Shown one piece after another: positions 34,029 through 43,952 of a stretch of 64,000 nt of DNA; position 1 is the stretch's first letter, and every line of letters starts with the position of its first letter. The translations under genes and the position numbers were made by a program. The notes beneath the pieces are model-generated. The model was not told the DNA's origin. It made no database searches and was given only the letters and a program-made list of their open reading frames with translations. This DNA comes from Chitinophaga ginsengisegetis (GTDB lineage Bacteria; Bacteroidota; Bacteroidia; Chitinophagales; Chitinophagaceae): the NCBI RefSeq assembly GCF_900168065.1, contig NZ_FUZZ01000001.1:1426001-1490000 (forward strand). Reading direction: 5' to 3'.

Positions 34029-35369
34029 TTAATTCATTTTTGAGATACCTGCCCGCAGCATATCAAGGATACCCTCATTATTGATGATGATCATACCATG
34101 ACGGTCGTCCGTTATACCATTTTCCAGTTTGTACGTGTACACAGGTTTGTTACCATCCATACGAGTTGGGAGGTAAATAAAATGAACATTATCACAGGCT
34201 TGTTTTAATACTTCCCCGGCCTCAATGATATGGGTGGAAATCACAAACAGGCTGTTACGTTTGGTAGCAAAGGCTTTGGTAATGGCAATAGTAGCTTCGT
34301 AGGCATCTTTTACGTTGGTACCACGGAACATTTCATCAAAAACGATCAGCAGGTTTCTACCCTGACTGAGTTCATGCGCCATCTTTTTCACGCGCAGCAC
34401 TTCCGCATAAAAATGGCTGGCGCCCATCCCAAGATTATCCGGAAGATTTATTGTAGTGTAAATACCATCCAGCACTGAAAACTCCATGCGGGTGGCCGGT
34501 ACAGGGAAACCCATATGTGCGAGGAACAGCGCAATGCTCAATGATTTCATGAAAGTAGACTTCCCGGCCATGTTAGCGCCTGTCAGGAAAATAACGTTGC
34601 CATCCGGGGTTATCCCAATCGTGTTGGCCACGGCATTGGGCACCTGCGGGTGATATACGCCTTCCAGGGTTACCGTCAGGCGGCTTTTTTGCAGGGCAAC
34701 CGGGAACACAAATCCCCGTTCCTTTGCCACCTTTGCTACGGCGATGTATACATCGAGGTAATAGATATGCCGCAGCAGTTTCAAAATAATGTCCCGGTGG
34801 CGGAAACGGAAAATACCGTCGAAAGCAGCCATTGTAGCGGCCGGCAGCTTGTCTTTTCCCGTTTGTGTGATCACGGGGCTCAGCGCGGGGTCCGTCAGCA
34901 GTGCGGCTATAGCGGCTTTCTCTGTTTTATAATAAGGCATTCCCGCTACTTCCGGTGAGTGAATAAAATCATGCAGTCCTTTTATCAGCCTGGCAAGCGC
35001 CATCACTCCCTTGCGGAGCTGAACAGCGTCTGCATCCGGTGCAATAAGGCTGCTGAGTTTTTTAGTGACCGCATGTTCTTCTATGGTGAGCCTGGTCCGT
35101 TCATCCGTATTTGCGAGATAGGGTTCTGCTGCATCAAAGAGTGTATTCTCAAACGGGAACACGGTTTCCTTTACAGCAAAATGCTGAATGATGCCACTGC
35201 GGCGGTTAATCATCTGCTCGTCCGACAGCGGGTACTGGAACATTTCATCCAGCACCGCTGCACCACCTCTCGTGATGCAGCGGTTAAAGATATTGAAGAT
35301 GGAATCTCCGCCATGTTTGCCAAAGATGTTAAGATCTTCCAGTGTTTGTTTATCTGTTGTAAATAGCAT
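34029..35369 (-). CDS. MutS-like ATPase, first of a tandem pair
   Basis: A 446-residue paralogue of the next gene with the same layout: helical region 1-240, Walker A TGANMAGKSTFM, Walker B LIVFDEMFRGTN and the switch region ISTHIIEAGE. It lacks the DNA-mismatch-binding domain. Two different subunits encoded in tandem suggest a heterodimer. It starts six bases after the GldF-GldG fusion stop, so transcription is shared with an ABC exporter and an outer-membrane SusCD pair, an unexpected context for a MutS homologue. Its substrate need not be DNA mismatches. Confidence 0.85.
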   Translation of the reverse strand: MLFTTDKQTLEDLNIFGKHGGDSIFNIFNRCITRGGAAVLDEMFQYPLSDEQMINRRSGIIQHFAVKETVFPFENTLFDAAEPYLANTDERTRLTIEEHAVTKKLSSLIAPDADAVQLRKGVMALARLIKGLHDFIHSPEVAGMPYYKTEKAAIAALLTDPALSPVITQTGKDKLPAATMAAFDGIFRFRHRDIILKLLRHIYYLDVYIAVAKVAKERGFVFPVALQKSRLTVTLEGVYHPQVPNAVANTIGITPDGNVIFLTGANMAGKSTFMKSLSIALFLAHMGFPVPATRMEFSVLDGIYTTINLPDNLGMGASHFYAEVLRVKKMAHELSQGRNLLIVFDEMFRGTNVKDAYEATIAITKAFATKRNSLFVISTHIIEAGEVLKQACDNVHFIYLPTRMDGNKPVYTYKLENGITDDRHGMIIINNEGILDMLRAGISKMN

Positions 35370-35375
35370 AAAGTT

Positions 35376-37688
35376 TTATTTCCGCTTACGCCTGATCAGC
35401 AATATAGCGCCAAAAGCAATCATGATTCCCGGCATCACCCAGAGGTATACGATCTTCAGCAGATCTACATCGTCGAGCGATACTTTTACCCGGTTGTCTT
35501 CCGATTCCGGGCGGTGTGTATCTATCGGGAACTGTTTGTAATCCAGCCAGCTGAATAATGCGGTAATGAAAGGGAAGTTAGCGGTTTCCACATCAAACCT
35601 GTTCAGGTTGCTGTTACTCATAAAATCGGCATCGCCGGCTACAATGATGCGTTGTTCTTTACCGTCCACTTTGCGGGTCATGCTGATCATCACCGGCAAT
35701 GCTTTTCTCTCATCACCAGCGGCGGCATCATATACAACCTGTGCAGAATCCAGTACCAGCGAAGTTTTCCTTAGCCAGCTCTTTTGGGTATCGGTAATCA
35801 GCAATGGCTCAATGGTGAAGGAACTACCGCTGTAGGTAAGACCGGTAACACCCGGCATTGCCACTTTCAGGCTGTCTTTCACTGTTTTCGCTACATCGGC
35901 GGATAAAGACACTGCCAGCGGAGTTAACTGCGGTAATACGATATCCGGCGTAAGATCCTTGCTGGGTTGGGCCACCACGCCTTCCATCATTTGCACGCCC
36001 AGTTTTTGCAGGATAGGATTGAGCACCGTTTGCTTGCCTGGTTCCCCGGCAATAAGCAGGTTTCCTCCTTTATCGATATACTGTTCCAGTTTGGCCTGCG
36101 CAGCCGCGCTGAGGGCCGTTTTCGGATCTGTCAGTACCAGGGCGGTAATCCCTTCCGGGATATCGCGCGAACCGAGGGAGATGGTGTCTGAATCGAAGCC
36201 CTGGTTAATGAGGGAATACCGGAATGGTTTAGTATTGGTGATGGTCATATATTCCCTGGCGCCCACTTTATGAATATCCCTTTCCAGGTCGCCGGTTACA
36301 AACAGGATCTTTGGCAGCTTAGCCTGCAGTAAACGTTTGAAGGCAGCGGAAACCTCTGTTTCGCCTGGCCATACCATCTGGTCATCAAATACCCGCAGAA
36401 AAGTAGAGCGGCCTTTGTATTTTAACTGCATTACAAACCGGTTCAATTCCGGTTCCAGGTCAATTATTTTTTTGATCTCTTCGGGTGTTTTAAACGCGGA
36501 TACCTTCATCCCCATCCCACGTATGGTTTGCTCCGCCGCCTCTTTAACAGTTTTGCCGGGATACATTTTAGCAAACGGAAACTGCGGATTATCCAACGGC
36601 TCGGCATAGTACTGTACAAACCGGAAACTGATACCCGGCTTGAAACGGGTATACAGATCCCAGTTGTCCAGCAGCCTGTTACGTTGCTCGGGTACGCCCA
36701 GCCACGAATATCTGCTCAAAGCATTGTTATAAGTGATCACTTCCAGTGGTTCATCTCCCAACTCTTTAATAATCCGTTGGGCATTGGGTGTGAGGGTTTG
36801 TTCCTGGTGAACCGTGGTATCCGTATAGGTTGTAAAGGCAGGCCGGGAACTGACATAACCCACAGCGAGGCCAATAACCACCACAATCACATATCTCATT
36901 GCTTTCACCATAAATGGCCTGGATTCCATGCCGGATTTCAGCTTGAAATAGGTGAAGCCGATAAACATAAAGATGATAACGAGGAAATATAATACATCTT
37001 TACTGCTGATTAAACCAAACAACATTTTCTGCGTACGTCCCTGGATAGACAGGAAATAGGTAAGATCCCGCACAAAATCGATGCTTTGCCACATGGTGCC
37101 TACAAAGCTGAGGATGCCGATCATCACAAAAGTACATACCGCCGCTACTACCTGGTAGGTAGTTAAACTGGACATAAACAACCCGATGGCGGCGTACGTG
37201 CACAGCAACAGGAAAAGTCCCAGTACAGCAGATAGCATGATCCCGCTGTCCAGTGATTTGATCTGCCACATTCCGGCCACAATGAAAACACTCATGGCCG
37301 CCACCATCAGCAGGCTGTAAATAAGCATGGCCAGGTACTTACCCAGCACAATGTCCCGCACTTTGATCGGGGAAGAATACAGCAGTTTAATAGTACCACT
37401 GCTGGTTTCCCGGCTGATCAATCCCATTGTAAGCAAGGGTATGTAGAGATACAGTTTCTGCATCACGTTATCGAATACGCTCATTTGACTGGAAAAGATC
37501 TTGATAGTCAGATGATCCATATAACGTAACTGTTCGCCGCCCATTTCCTGCATGCCGGCGTATCCTTTCAGCTGAAGGAAATAGGCGATACCGCATTGAA
37601 TAAAAAAGGCAACCAGTAAAAACCAGGCAATGGGAGAATAGAACAGTACCCGTAGTTCTGTTTTTGCAATTCTGAATATTGTCTTCAT
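35376..37688 (-). CDS. GldF-GldG fusion: ABC-2 permease plus GldG-like domain
   Basis: A 770-residue protein. Residues 1 to about 280 are an ABC-2 type permease with six or more membrane helices (LLFYSPIAWFLLVAFF, then SGTIKLLYSSPIKVRDIVLG). Residues 285-735 are a GldG-like periplasmic domain (ABC_transp_aux fold: QRIIKELGDEPLEVITYNN, later ILFVTGDLERDI). A last helix (about 742-762) ends in RRKRK. GldF and GldG are separate proteins in gliding flavobacteria; here they are joined. With the GldA-like ATPase nine bases upstream it forms a complete ABC system. Gliding cannot be inferred from this alone. Confidence 0.87.
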   Translation of the reverse strand: MKTIFRIAKTELRVLFYSPIAWFLLVAFFIQCGIAYFLQLKGYAGMQEMGGEQLRYMDHLTIKIFSSQMSVFDNVMQKLYLYIPLLTMGLISRETSSGTIKLLYSSPIKVRDIVLGKYLAMLIYSLLMVAAMSVFIVAGMWQIKSLDSGIMLSAVLGLFLLLCTYAAIGLFMSSLTTYQVVAAVCTFVMIGILSFVGTMWQSIDFVRDLTYFLSIQGRTQKMLFGLISSKDVLYFLVIIFMFIGFTYFKLKSGMESRPFMVKAMRYVIVVVIGLAVGYVSSRPAFTTYTDTTVHQEQTLTPNAQRIIKELGDEPLEVITYNNALSRYSWLGVPEQRNRLLDNWDLYTRFKPGISFRFVQYYAEPLDNPQFPFAKMYPGKTVKEAAEQTIRGMGMKVSAFKTPEEIKKIIDLEPELNRFVMQLKYKGRSTFLRVFDDQMVWPGETEVSAAFKRLLQAKLPKILFVTGDLERDIHKVGAREYMTITNTKPFRYSLINQGFDSDTISLGSRDIPEGITALVLTDPKTALSAAAQAKLEQYIDKGGNLLIAGEPGKQTVLNPILQKLGVQMMEGVVAQPSKDLTPDIVLPQLTPLAVSLSADVAKTVKDSLKVAMPGVTGLTYSGSSFTIEPLLITDTQKSWLRKTSLVLDSAQVVYDAAAGDERKALPVMISMTRKVDGKEQRIIVAGDADFMSNSNLNRFDVETANFPFITALFSWLDYKQFPIDTHRPESEDNRVKVSLDDVDLLKIVYLWVMPGIMIAFGAILLIRRKRK

Positions 37689-37697
37689 TAAATATTT

Positions 37698-38624
37698 TTA
37701 TTGAGATGATTGACTGGATAATTGTTTGAAGATCTCATCGAGTGCTGTTTTATCGAGATTGATTTCGCGCAGCCTCCATCCGTTCTGCACACTGGCGATG
37801 ATCAGCTTTTCGGTGATATCCTGGTTGCCGTTGAAATACAGGCGCACTTGCCGTTCTGTAAGAAAATCGGCTTTGGTAACCCCATCTATTTTCAACAGCT
37901 CGGCAGCAGCCGGCGGATTTTCCAGGTGCATCATTACACTGTGTGGTTCCACATAGTTGTTGAATGCGTCCATGCTGTCGGAGAATACGATCCTTCCGTT
38001 TTCAATCATCTTGATTTCTTTACAGAGCAATTGTATTTCAGAGAGAATGTGGGAAGAAAAGATAACGGCCCGGTCCTGTGCAATTTCTTTGATCAGGGAG
38101 CGGACTTCCGTGATCTGGTTGGGATCGAGGCCATTGGTAGGCTCGTCCAGCACCACCAGGCGGGGACGGTGAACAATGGCTTGTGCAATGCCTACGCGCT
38201 GCCGGTAGCCACCGGAAAGATTGCGGATCAACCGGCTGCTGAAGTGGTCGATGCCGCAACGTTCCTTGGCTTCTTTTATGGCTGGTTTCATTCTGTCTTT
38301 TGGCAACTGTCTTAATCCTGCGCAATAACCCAGGTATTCATCTACCGTCAGATCCATGTACAGCGGCGGGTTCTGTGGCAAAAAACCGATCTCTCTTTTT
38401 GCGAGCTGCGGATCTTCGCGCATGTTGATTCCATTGATATATACATTCCCTTCTGTTTGGTTCAGGGCGCCGCAAAGGATGTTCATGGTGGTGGACTTAC
38501 CCGCACCATTAGATCCCAGCAGTCCGACGATACCGGTTTTGCTGATCTCTATATTGATATCACGGATCGCCCATGAGCTGCTATACTTATGAGACAGGCG
38601 CTCAAGCTTTACAATGCTGGTCAT
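37698..38624 (-). CDS. ABC transporter ATP-binding protein, GldA-like
   Basis: A 308-residue ABC ATPase with Walker A GSNGAGKSTTM, signature LSGGYRQRVGIAQAI, Walker B RLVVLDEPTNGLDP and a C-terminal regulatory region (about 220-308), as in the GldA/CcmA/NatA group that drives ABC-2 permeases. It pairs with the GldF-GldG fusion that follows nine bases later and starts 27 bases after the SusD stop. Confidence 0.92.
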   Translation of the reverse strand: MTSIVKLERLSHKYSSSWAIRDINIEISKTGIVGLLGSNGAGKSTTMNILCGALNQTEGNVYINGINMREDPQLAKREIGFLPQNPPLYMDLTVDEYLGYCAGLRQLPKDRMKPAIKEAKERCGIDHFSSRLIRNLSGGYRQRVGIAQAIVHRPRLVVLDEPTNGLDPNQITEVRSLIKEIAQDRAVIFSSHILSEIQLLCKEIKMIENGRIVFSDSMDAFNNYVEPHSVMMHLENPPAAAELLKIDGVTKADFLTERQVRLYFNGNQDITEKLIIASVQNGWRLREINLDKTALDEIFKQLSSQSSQ

Positions 38625-38651
38625 ATCGTGTTGGTCTGTTTTTTTATTGAA

Positions 38652-40124
38652 TTATGGATTATCGGGCATACCCGGGTTGTTCTGTATAAAGTAGGGCGGT
38701 ATTTTCATCACCAGGCGGTTGGGCTGCTTCAGTGTAATGACCGTAGTTGTTCCATTGGTGTTGTACAAAGTATGCGTGATCGGCTTACCGCTGAAAATGG
38801 GATCTACCGATAATCTGCGCATATCAAACCAGCGGTATCCCTCCTGTGCAAATTCACGGATACGCTCATCGATGATGTATTTTATCAGCGCAACCTGGTT
38901 GCCTGCAATGATTGCCGGCACCGGCGCATCAGCCGATGGCATGCGGTTCCTTCTTAATGTTTCCAGGTCTGCAACTGCGCCGCCCAGGTCGTTTGTCCTG
39001 GCCCTGCACTCTGCCCGTAGCAGGTACAGTTCGGGCAATTGCAATCCGAAGCGCGACCAGGTAATACCATATTTACGCAACCTGCCGCCAGGGTTGAGGT
39101 TACCATCCATATCTTTGTTGGTATACAGCAGCAGGCGCTGATCATGAGGCCCATACAAGGCTGCGGTGGCCGGCATCAGTACCAGTCCGTCGGTGCCAAA
39201 CATATTCCCCCGGAACGGACCATTGTAATAAACTTTAGAAAGAATTGCTTCCCTGGTGTCATTGCGGTTAACGCCCGGCCCCTGCGGGCCGAAAGTTGGA
39301 TCGATGGGCAGGAATGCGCCGCCCGGTGCAAACTCCACGTTGTAGTTATACAGCACCGGTGCGCCGTTGGCAGCAATATCGGTGAAGGCATTATTCAGTA
39401 ATGGCAACGCATCCGTATAGCGGCCCATAAATATATACACTTTGCCCAACAGCCCGGCCACCGCTGGTTTGGACATGCGCGTCACAATGCTGGGGCGCAC
39501 GGGTACATCCGCCAGTGCTTCTGTAAGGTCTTTAATAATAAAATCATAGCTACCCTGTACGCTGCCGCGGCTGAACTCCCGCACGGTAATATCCGCTTTG
39601 TCGATAACCGGAAAACCCATATCTGTAGCGGCAGTAGCGGCGTCGTAGGGTTTTGCGTAAAAATTGATAAACTGGAAATTTATCCAGGCGCGGGTAGCTT
39701 TTGCTTCAGCGAGGAGTTGTTTCTTTTGTGCATCTGATCCGCCGGAAGATTCCATCACTTCTGCGATGATCTTGTTGAGCAGGTACATCTTTTCCAGTCC
39801 TTCCCGTAATAAGAAAGGGTACGACAGTTCATCGCCAGGCTTATAGATGCTGTCGGCCCATTGAAAAAGCCGCGGCATCCATACCGAGCCCCTGTTCAGG
39901 AAAGCTGCTTCTGCGCCTGTTTCATCGCCCATTGATACGGCTTCCTGCCACCCTGAAATGTCACTCATATAAAACCAGGGGTTGTTCATCAGCTTATCAT
40001 AGTCGTCGGTGGTGGTAGCTACCTGGCTCCCCTGCGGCACTACTTCCAGGAAATCCTTTTTGCAGGCAACAAAAGAAAAGAGCAGCGTTATATATAAGAA
40101 AGGACAAATTATTTTCTTTATCAT
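38652..40124 (-). CDS. SusD/RagB-family surface lipoprotein
   Basis: A 490-residue lipoprotein with lipobox FSFVAC (C21). The SusD-like helical TPR core is recognisable (EAKATRAWINFQFINFYAKPYD, shown by its length and position near 130-155, is the typical early helix pair). The C-terminal signature is FAQEGYRWFDMRRL. SusD proteins sit as a lid on SusC barrels and bind the substrate outside the cell. It starts 22 bases after the SusC stop and forms the SusCD pair. The substrate is not apparent, as there is no glycosidase or peptidase gene alongside. Confidence 0.92.
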   Translation of the reverse strand: MIKKIICPFLYITLLFSFVACKKDFLEVVPQGSQVATTTDDYDKLMNNPWFYMSDISGWQEAVSMGDETGAEAAFLNRGSVWMPRLFQWADSIYKPGDELSYPFLLREGLEKMYLLNKIIAEVMESSGGSDAQKKQLLAEAKATRAWINFQFINFYAKPYDAATAATDMGFPVIDKADITVREFSRGSVQGSYDFIIKDLTEALADVPVRPSIVTRMSKPAVAGLLGKVYIFMGRYTDALPLLNNAFTDIAANGAPVLYNYNVEFAPGGAFLPIDPTFGPQGPGVNRNDTREAILSKVYYNGPFRGNMFGTDGLVLMPATAALYGPHDQRLLLYTNKDMDGNLNPGGRLRKYGITWSRFGLQLPELYLLRAECRARTNDLGGAVADLETLRRNRMPSADAPVPAIIAGNQVALIKYIIDERIREFAQEGYRWFDMRRLSVDPIFSGKPITHTLYNTNGTTTVITLKQPNRLVMKIPPYFIQNNPGMPDNP

Positions 40125-40146
40125 GATCTGTTCAATTTATGTTCAC

Positions 40147-43100
40147 TTATAAAGTAAGGTTTACGCCCAGGCTGTAGCTATGCAGAAAAGGAGGCGTGGT
40201 CCTGCCTCCCTGCCGCATGTCGTGGTATTCCGGATCAATACCAAGATCGTTGGCTTTCCACACCATAAAATTGGTGGCTTGTCCGTATACGCTCAGTTCC
40301 TGTACCTTCAAAGGTTTCAGCCAGGAAGCAGGCAGTTCATAATTAAGCGTAAGATCCCTGATCTTGATATAGGAGGCGCTCACTACATTGATATCGGCCC
40401 TGTTATAGTAGTTCATGTTGCGGCGGGTATAGCCTTCAGATGGATTGGCTACATAGGAAGGCATATTGGTGATAGCTTCATCTCCCGGCTTTTTCCAGCG
40501 GTCCAGGAAAAAGCTGGGCAGATTTCCGGACATAAATCCTGACGCATATTGTCCTATCCGGTCAGAGGTGATAATGGCAGCATCAGTGCGCATCACATTG
40601 CCCATGTTATAAATCATGTTCACCGACAGTGAAATGCCCTTGTAACGAAAGGTATTGGAGAACCCGCCATTGAAAATGGGAATGGTGGTACCCATATATT
40701 TGATATCCTCATTCTTTGTTTGGTAGTAGGGATCTTTGATAATGGATTTATCGCTGAGTTTTATCTGCGGGTCGCCCATATTATCCAGTCCGCCCCAGGT
40801 GTAGGCGAAAACAGGTCCGGCGGGATAACCGATATAATAGAACGATTGTATTTTATAATCCCCGGTATTGGCATAGGCGGATAGCGTTTCAAAATCCAGC
40901 AGCTTATTTTTGTTATAGCTGAATATAAATGTGGTGGACCAGTTCAAACCATTTCCCTGGATATTCTGTGAAGTGATATTCAATTCGAAGCCTTTATTGG
41001 AATATTTGCCGATATTTCCCAGGCTACTTCTATACCCGGTAAATGGATTCAGGAAAACGTTGCCCAACATGTCGGAGGTGGTTTTGCGGTACATATCAAT
41101 ACTTCCGCTGATCCTTCCTTTCAGCAGGGAATAATCTATACCGATATTAATGGTTTCAGTATGCTCCCAGGCAAGTTTGTTATTGGCAGTAGTTTGAATG
41201 CCTAATGCATCACCGGCTATTCCGCCGCTAATAGCCTGGGGGCTCGCATTCAGGATATCATTCCTTGATGCAGACCCCACGTAGGGCGAATTCCCTGTGA
41301 TACCATAGGTGGTTCTGATGCTAAGGTTATCGACCCATGTGATGGGTTTGAAAAAATGCTCTTTTGCCAGTTGCCACTTAGCGCCAAAACTCCATATCGG
41401 CTTATTCTGCGAAGAAACATCGCTGCCAAAAAGATTACTGTGATCCTGCCGCCAGCTTCCATCTACACTATATTTTCCGTTAAAAGTATAACTGGCCAGT
41501 GCAAATTTTGAAGTAAAACGGGAGAGCGTTTGGTTAACGAAGTATGGGCGCTGCAGGTAGCCGTAACCACTAACCGTACCTGTTACACCCTGGCTCAGGG
41601 TGGCATAATCAACCATCCCGTAGGTGCCCAGTTTTTCATCATATCCCAAAAAAGTACTGGTGGTGGAAAAGTTGAATTGTTCCTGTGCCTCCTGCCCTAC
41701 CTGTATCATCAGGTGATCCCGGCCCTGTCCGGGTTCTGCAGTGTATACCAGCTGGTTCCGTACGGTCCAGTTGCGCTGATCGTTGTGCCCCTCCATGAAA
41801 GTGCCGCCGGTAGTGGGTACCAGGTATTTAGGTGTGGAATTGACAGTAGGCGCTATGGTAAACCCCAGGAGCTGCTGCCGCTGAGAAAACGCCCTGTTAT
41901 CACTAAAATAGTTGTTAGTACCCGGAGATTTCACATAACCATAGGTACCATCAAAACTCAATCCTTTCCAGATTTTGATGTTTGCGTTGGCGGTAAGGTT
42001 AATGAAAATAGTATTCCTTTCACTATGCGCGTAATCCGTTTCATCGAGCGGTACATAATCCATATTGATCCTGCTGCGCGCCTGGTAATCGAGCCGCAGG
42101 GAATCTGACCAGCCAGACATAAATGGCATTGCCACGTTTTTCCCGGATGCATCCCTGGGCAGCAGGTAGGGCAACACATAAGGAGCAGCTGCCATCTGGT
42201 TCTTTGAGCTTTGTACGCTGTTGATGAGAGAGGCATTTACAGAGATCCTGATATTTTTATTCGGCTGAAGATTTTGCGTCAGGTTTATTTTGTAACTATT
42301 GTCTTTATTTCCCGGCATATTATCCTGCGACATAGTATAGCCCAATGATCCATAAAATGAATACACGTTATTTCCACCGCTCACAGAAACGGTATGATTG
42401 GTGGTAAACGCCGGGCGAACCATCAGATCAAGGATCTGCTGCCGGTTGTTGATAGACGCCAGGCTGTCCATTCCTTTGTTGTACTGCGCGTCAGAGATCA
42501 GTCCGCGGTAATGATCATACATCAGCTGGTCGTGCGGCGGAATGGTTTGATCATACAAGGTATTCCACGGAAACTGTATGGGGTCGAATAATTCTTTTGC
42601 GGTAGCAATGAACTGCTGGCTGTTCATCACCGGGATATAACTGTAGTTGGGTTTACCCTGGAAGTTAATAAAGCCGTTGTAGCCAACCGTGAGCCGTTGA
42701 TTATTTTTCCCCGATTTAGTGGTGAGTACTATTACGCCGTTGGCTGCCCTGGCGCCATAAATGGCGGCAGCAGCGGCGTCTTTCAATACTGTGATATTCT
42801 CGATATCATCGGGGTTCAGCGTACTGAAATCGTTTACGATCATGCCGTTGATCACATACAGCGGATCTGTGTTCAGCTGAACGGTGCCTTTTCCCCTGAT
42901 CACACTTCTCCGGGTGGTAACGCCATTTCCATTCATGTTGCGGGAATCTACATCATAATCGGCGCCCACTGCCAGGGTTAATCCGGGGATCAGTCCATCG
43001 AGTCTTTGCATGATATCCATGCTGCCGGTACGTTTGGCAACAATCTCCATATCCGGCTTACCAAAGGAGCCGGTGGCCCTTTCTTTATCGAGTTTCTGAT

Positions 43101-43791
43101 AGCCGGTATTAACAATCACCTTTACATCGGAGAGCTGGTACACTTTACTTTTTACGACAATGGTATGTTGCTGTTCATCCATGTTCAGCTCGCCGGTCCA
43201 GGGTTCTATATTTACGCCGGTAATCCGGGCCTTCACCACCGGAAGTTCTACTTCAGATAAAATGAAGACGCCCTTTTCGTCTGTAAAAGACATCTGCAAA
43301 CGGTCGGCGGATACATCAGCGTGAACGGTGGCGCCGGCAATAGGTCTTTTGCGTTCATCTACTACCCGCCCGCTGAAAATCCTGCCCGGGTTGGAAGGCA
43401 CTGGCTCCACCATTACCGGTTGCGCCATTGCAGCAGGTTGTTCGGGGGTAATCACAATCACCTTATTTTTTATTTCCCAGGTAAGATGTTGTTCTGAAAG
43501 ACATTGATCCAATACATCCTCCAGGGAGGCATCTTTTACATTCAGGTTTACAGATTTGGATTTCTTCAGTGTTTCTTTACTGACGAGAACAGAATATCCT
43601 GTTTGTTTTTCTACTTCCCTGAAAATTTTCTCCAGGGATAAATTCCGTCCTGTGATCGTAATCTTTTGTGCGTAAGCATTGGCGCTAAGAAGTAATGCTG
43701 CTGTAAAAACAAAGAAACATACCTTCATAAATCTGGTCAGTTTAAGTGGCATACCATCAGGCATGGGACTGCCATGTACAATTAAGTTCAT
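40147..43791 (-). CDS. SusC/RagA TonB-linked outer-membrane transporter with STN domain
   Basis: A 1214-residue protein. After a signal peptide (cleavage near ANAYAQ) comes an STN (secretin/TonB short N-terminal) domain (about 45-115), a carboxypeptidase-regulatory-like beta domain ([20 protein letters not shown]), the plug (about 225-350, with the DPLYVINGM and [23 protein letters not shown] pattern) and a 22-strand barrel to the C terminus. An STN domain is the mark of transporters that signal to FecR and an ECF sigma factor, both encoded just upstream. The first of four possible ATGs is used, giving a long but usual signal sequence for Chitinophaga-type SusC. Confidence 0.93.
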   Translation of the reverse strand: MNLIVHGSPMPDGMPLKLTRFMKVCFFVFTAALLLSANAYAQKITITGRNLSLEKIFREVEKQTGYSVLVSKETLKKSKSVNLNVKDASLEDVLDQCLSEQHLTWEIKNKVIVITPEQPAAMAQPVMVEPVPSNPGRIFSGRVVDERKRPIAGATVHADVSADRLQMSFTDEKGVFILSEVELPVVKARITGVNIEPWTGELNMDEQQHTIVVKSKVYQLSDVKVIVNTGYQKLDKERATGSFGKPDMEIVAKRTGSMDIMQRLDGLIPGLTLAVGADYDVDSRNMNGNGVTTRRSVIRGKGTVQLNTDPLYVINGMIVNDFSTLNPDDIENITVLKDAAAAAIYGARAANGVIVLTTKSGKNNQRLTVGYNGFINFQGKPNYSYIPVMNSQQFIATAKELFDPIQFPWNTLYDQTIPPHDQLMYDHYRGLISDAQYNKGMDSLASINNRQQILDLMVRPAFTTNHTVSVSGGNNVYSFYGSLGYTMSQDNMPGNKDNSYKINLTQNLQPNKNIRISVNASLINSVQSSKNQMAAAPYVLPYLLPRDASGKNVAMPFMSGWSDSLRLDYQARSRINMDYVPLDETDYAHSERNTIFINLTANANIKIWKGLSFDGTYGYVKSPGTNNYFSDNRAFSQRQQLLGFTIAPTVNSTPKYLVPTTGGTFMEGHNDQRNWTVRNQLVYTAEPGQGRDHLMIQVGQEAQEQFNFSTTSTFLGYDEKLGTYGMVDYATLSQGVTGTVSGYGYLQRPYFVNQTLSRFTSKFALASYTFNGKYSVDGSWRQDHSNLFGSDVSSQNKPIWSFGAKWQLAKEHFFKPITWVDNLSIRTTYGITGNSPYVGSASRNDILNASPQAISGGIAGDALGIQTTANNKLAWEHTETINIGIDYSLLKGRISGSIDMYRKTTSDMLGNVFLNPFTGYRSSLGNIGKYSNKGFELNITSQNIQGNGLNWSTTFIFSYNKNKLLDFETLSAYANTGDYKIQSFYYIGYPAGPVFAYTWGGLDNMGDPQIKLSDKSIIKDPYYQTKNEDIKYMGTTIPIFNGGFSNTFRYKGISLSVNMIYNMGNVMRTDAAIITSDRIGQYASGFMSGNLPSFFLDRWKKPGDEAITNMPSYVANPSEGYTRRNMNYYNRADINVVSASYIKIRDLTLNYELPASWLKPLKVQELSVYGQATNFMVWKANDLGIDPEYHDMRQGGRTTPPFLHSYSLGVNLTL

Positions 43792-43863
43792 ATCTTTGTA
43801 CCGGTTTGGATGTTAAAGTAATGCTGAAAAGCGATTTTGGTTTTACGTTTAAGTCCTGCTGTT

Positions 43864-43899
43864 ATCCGGAAATGTTTTCCCCATTTCCGGATTTTTTTT
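43864..43899. terminator. Hairpin between fecR and susC
   Basis: ATCCGGAAATG (43864-43874) pairs perfectly with CATTTCCGGAT (43882-43892). An eight-T run follows on the plus strand, and an A run precedes the stem on the minus strand. In the sense of the operon (minus strand) it is a stable hairpin about 54 bases past the fecR stop without a U tail, so it may be an attenuator or RNA-processing hairpin that uncouples regulator and susC expression. Confidence 0.45.
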
Positions 43900-43952
43900 G
43901 GTTGATGTACTACGGTTTATTTATATATTTTCATTCACAATGACTGGTTGGT

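Noticed and set aside
32695..35369. Annotation of the tandem pair as mismatch-repair MutS
   Set aside because: The N-terminal mismatch-recognition domain with its Phe-x-Glu motif is absent and length is about half of MutS1, so a repair role should not be assigned by name.
35376..38624. Gliding-motility gene cluster
   Set aside because: Only GldA- and GldFG-like parts are present; core gliding genes such as gldK, gldL, gldM, gldN and sprA are not in the window, and related ABC systems serve other roles.
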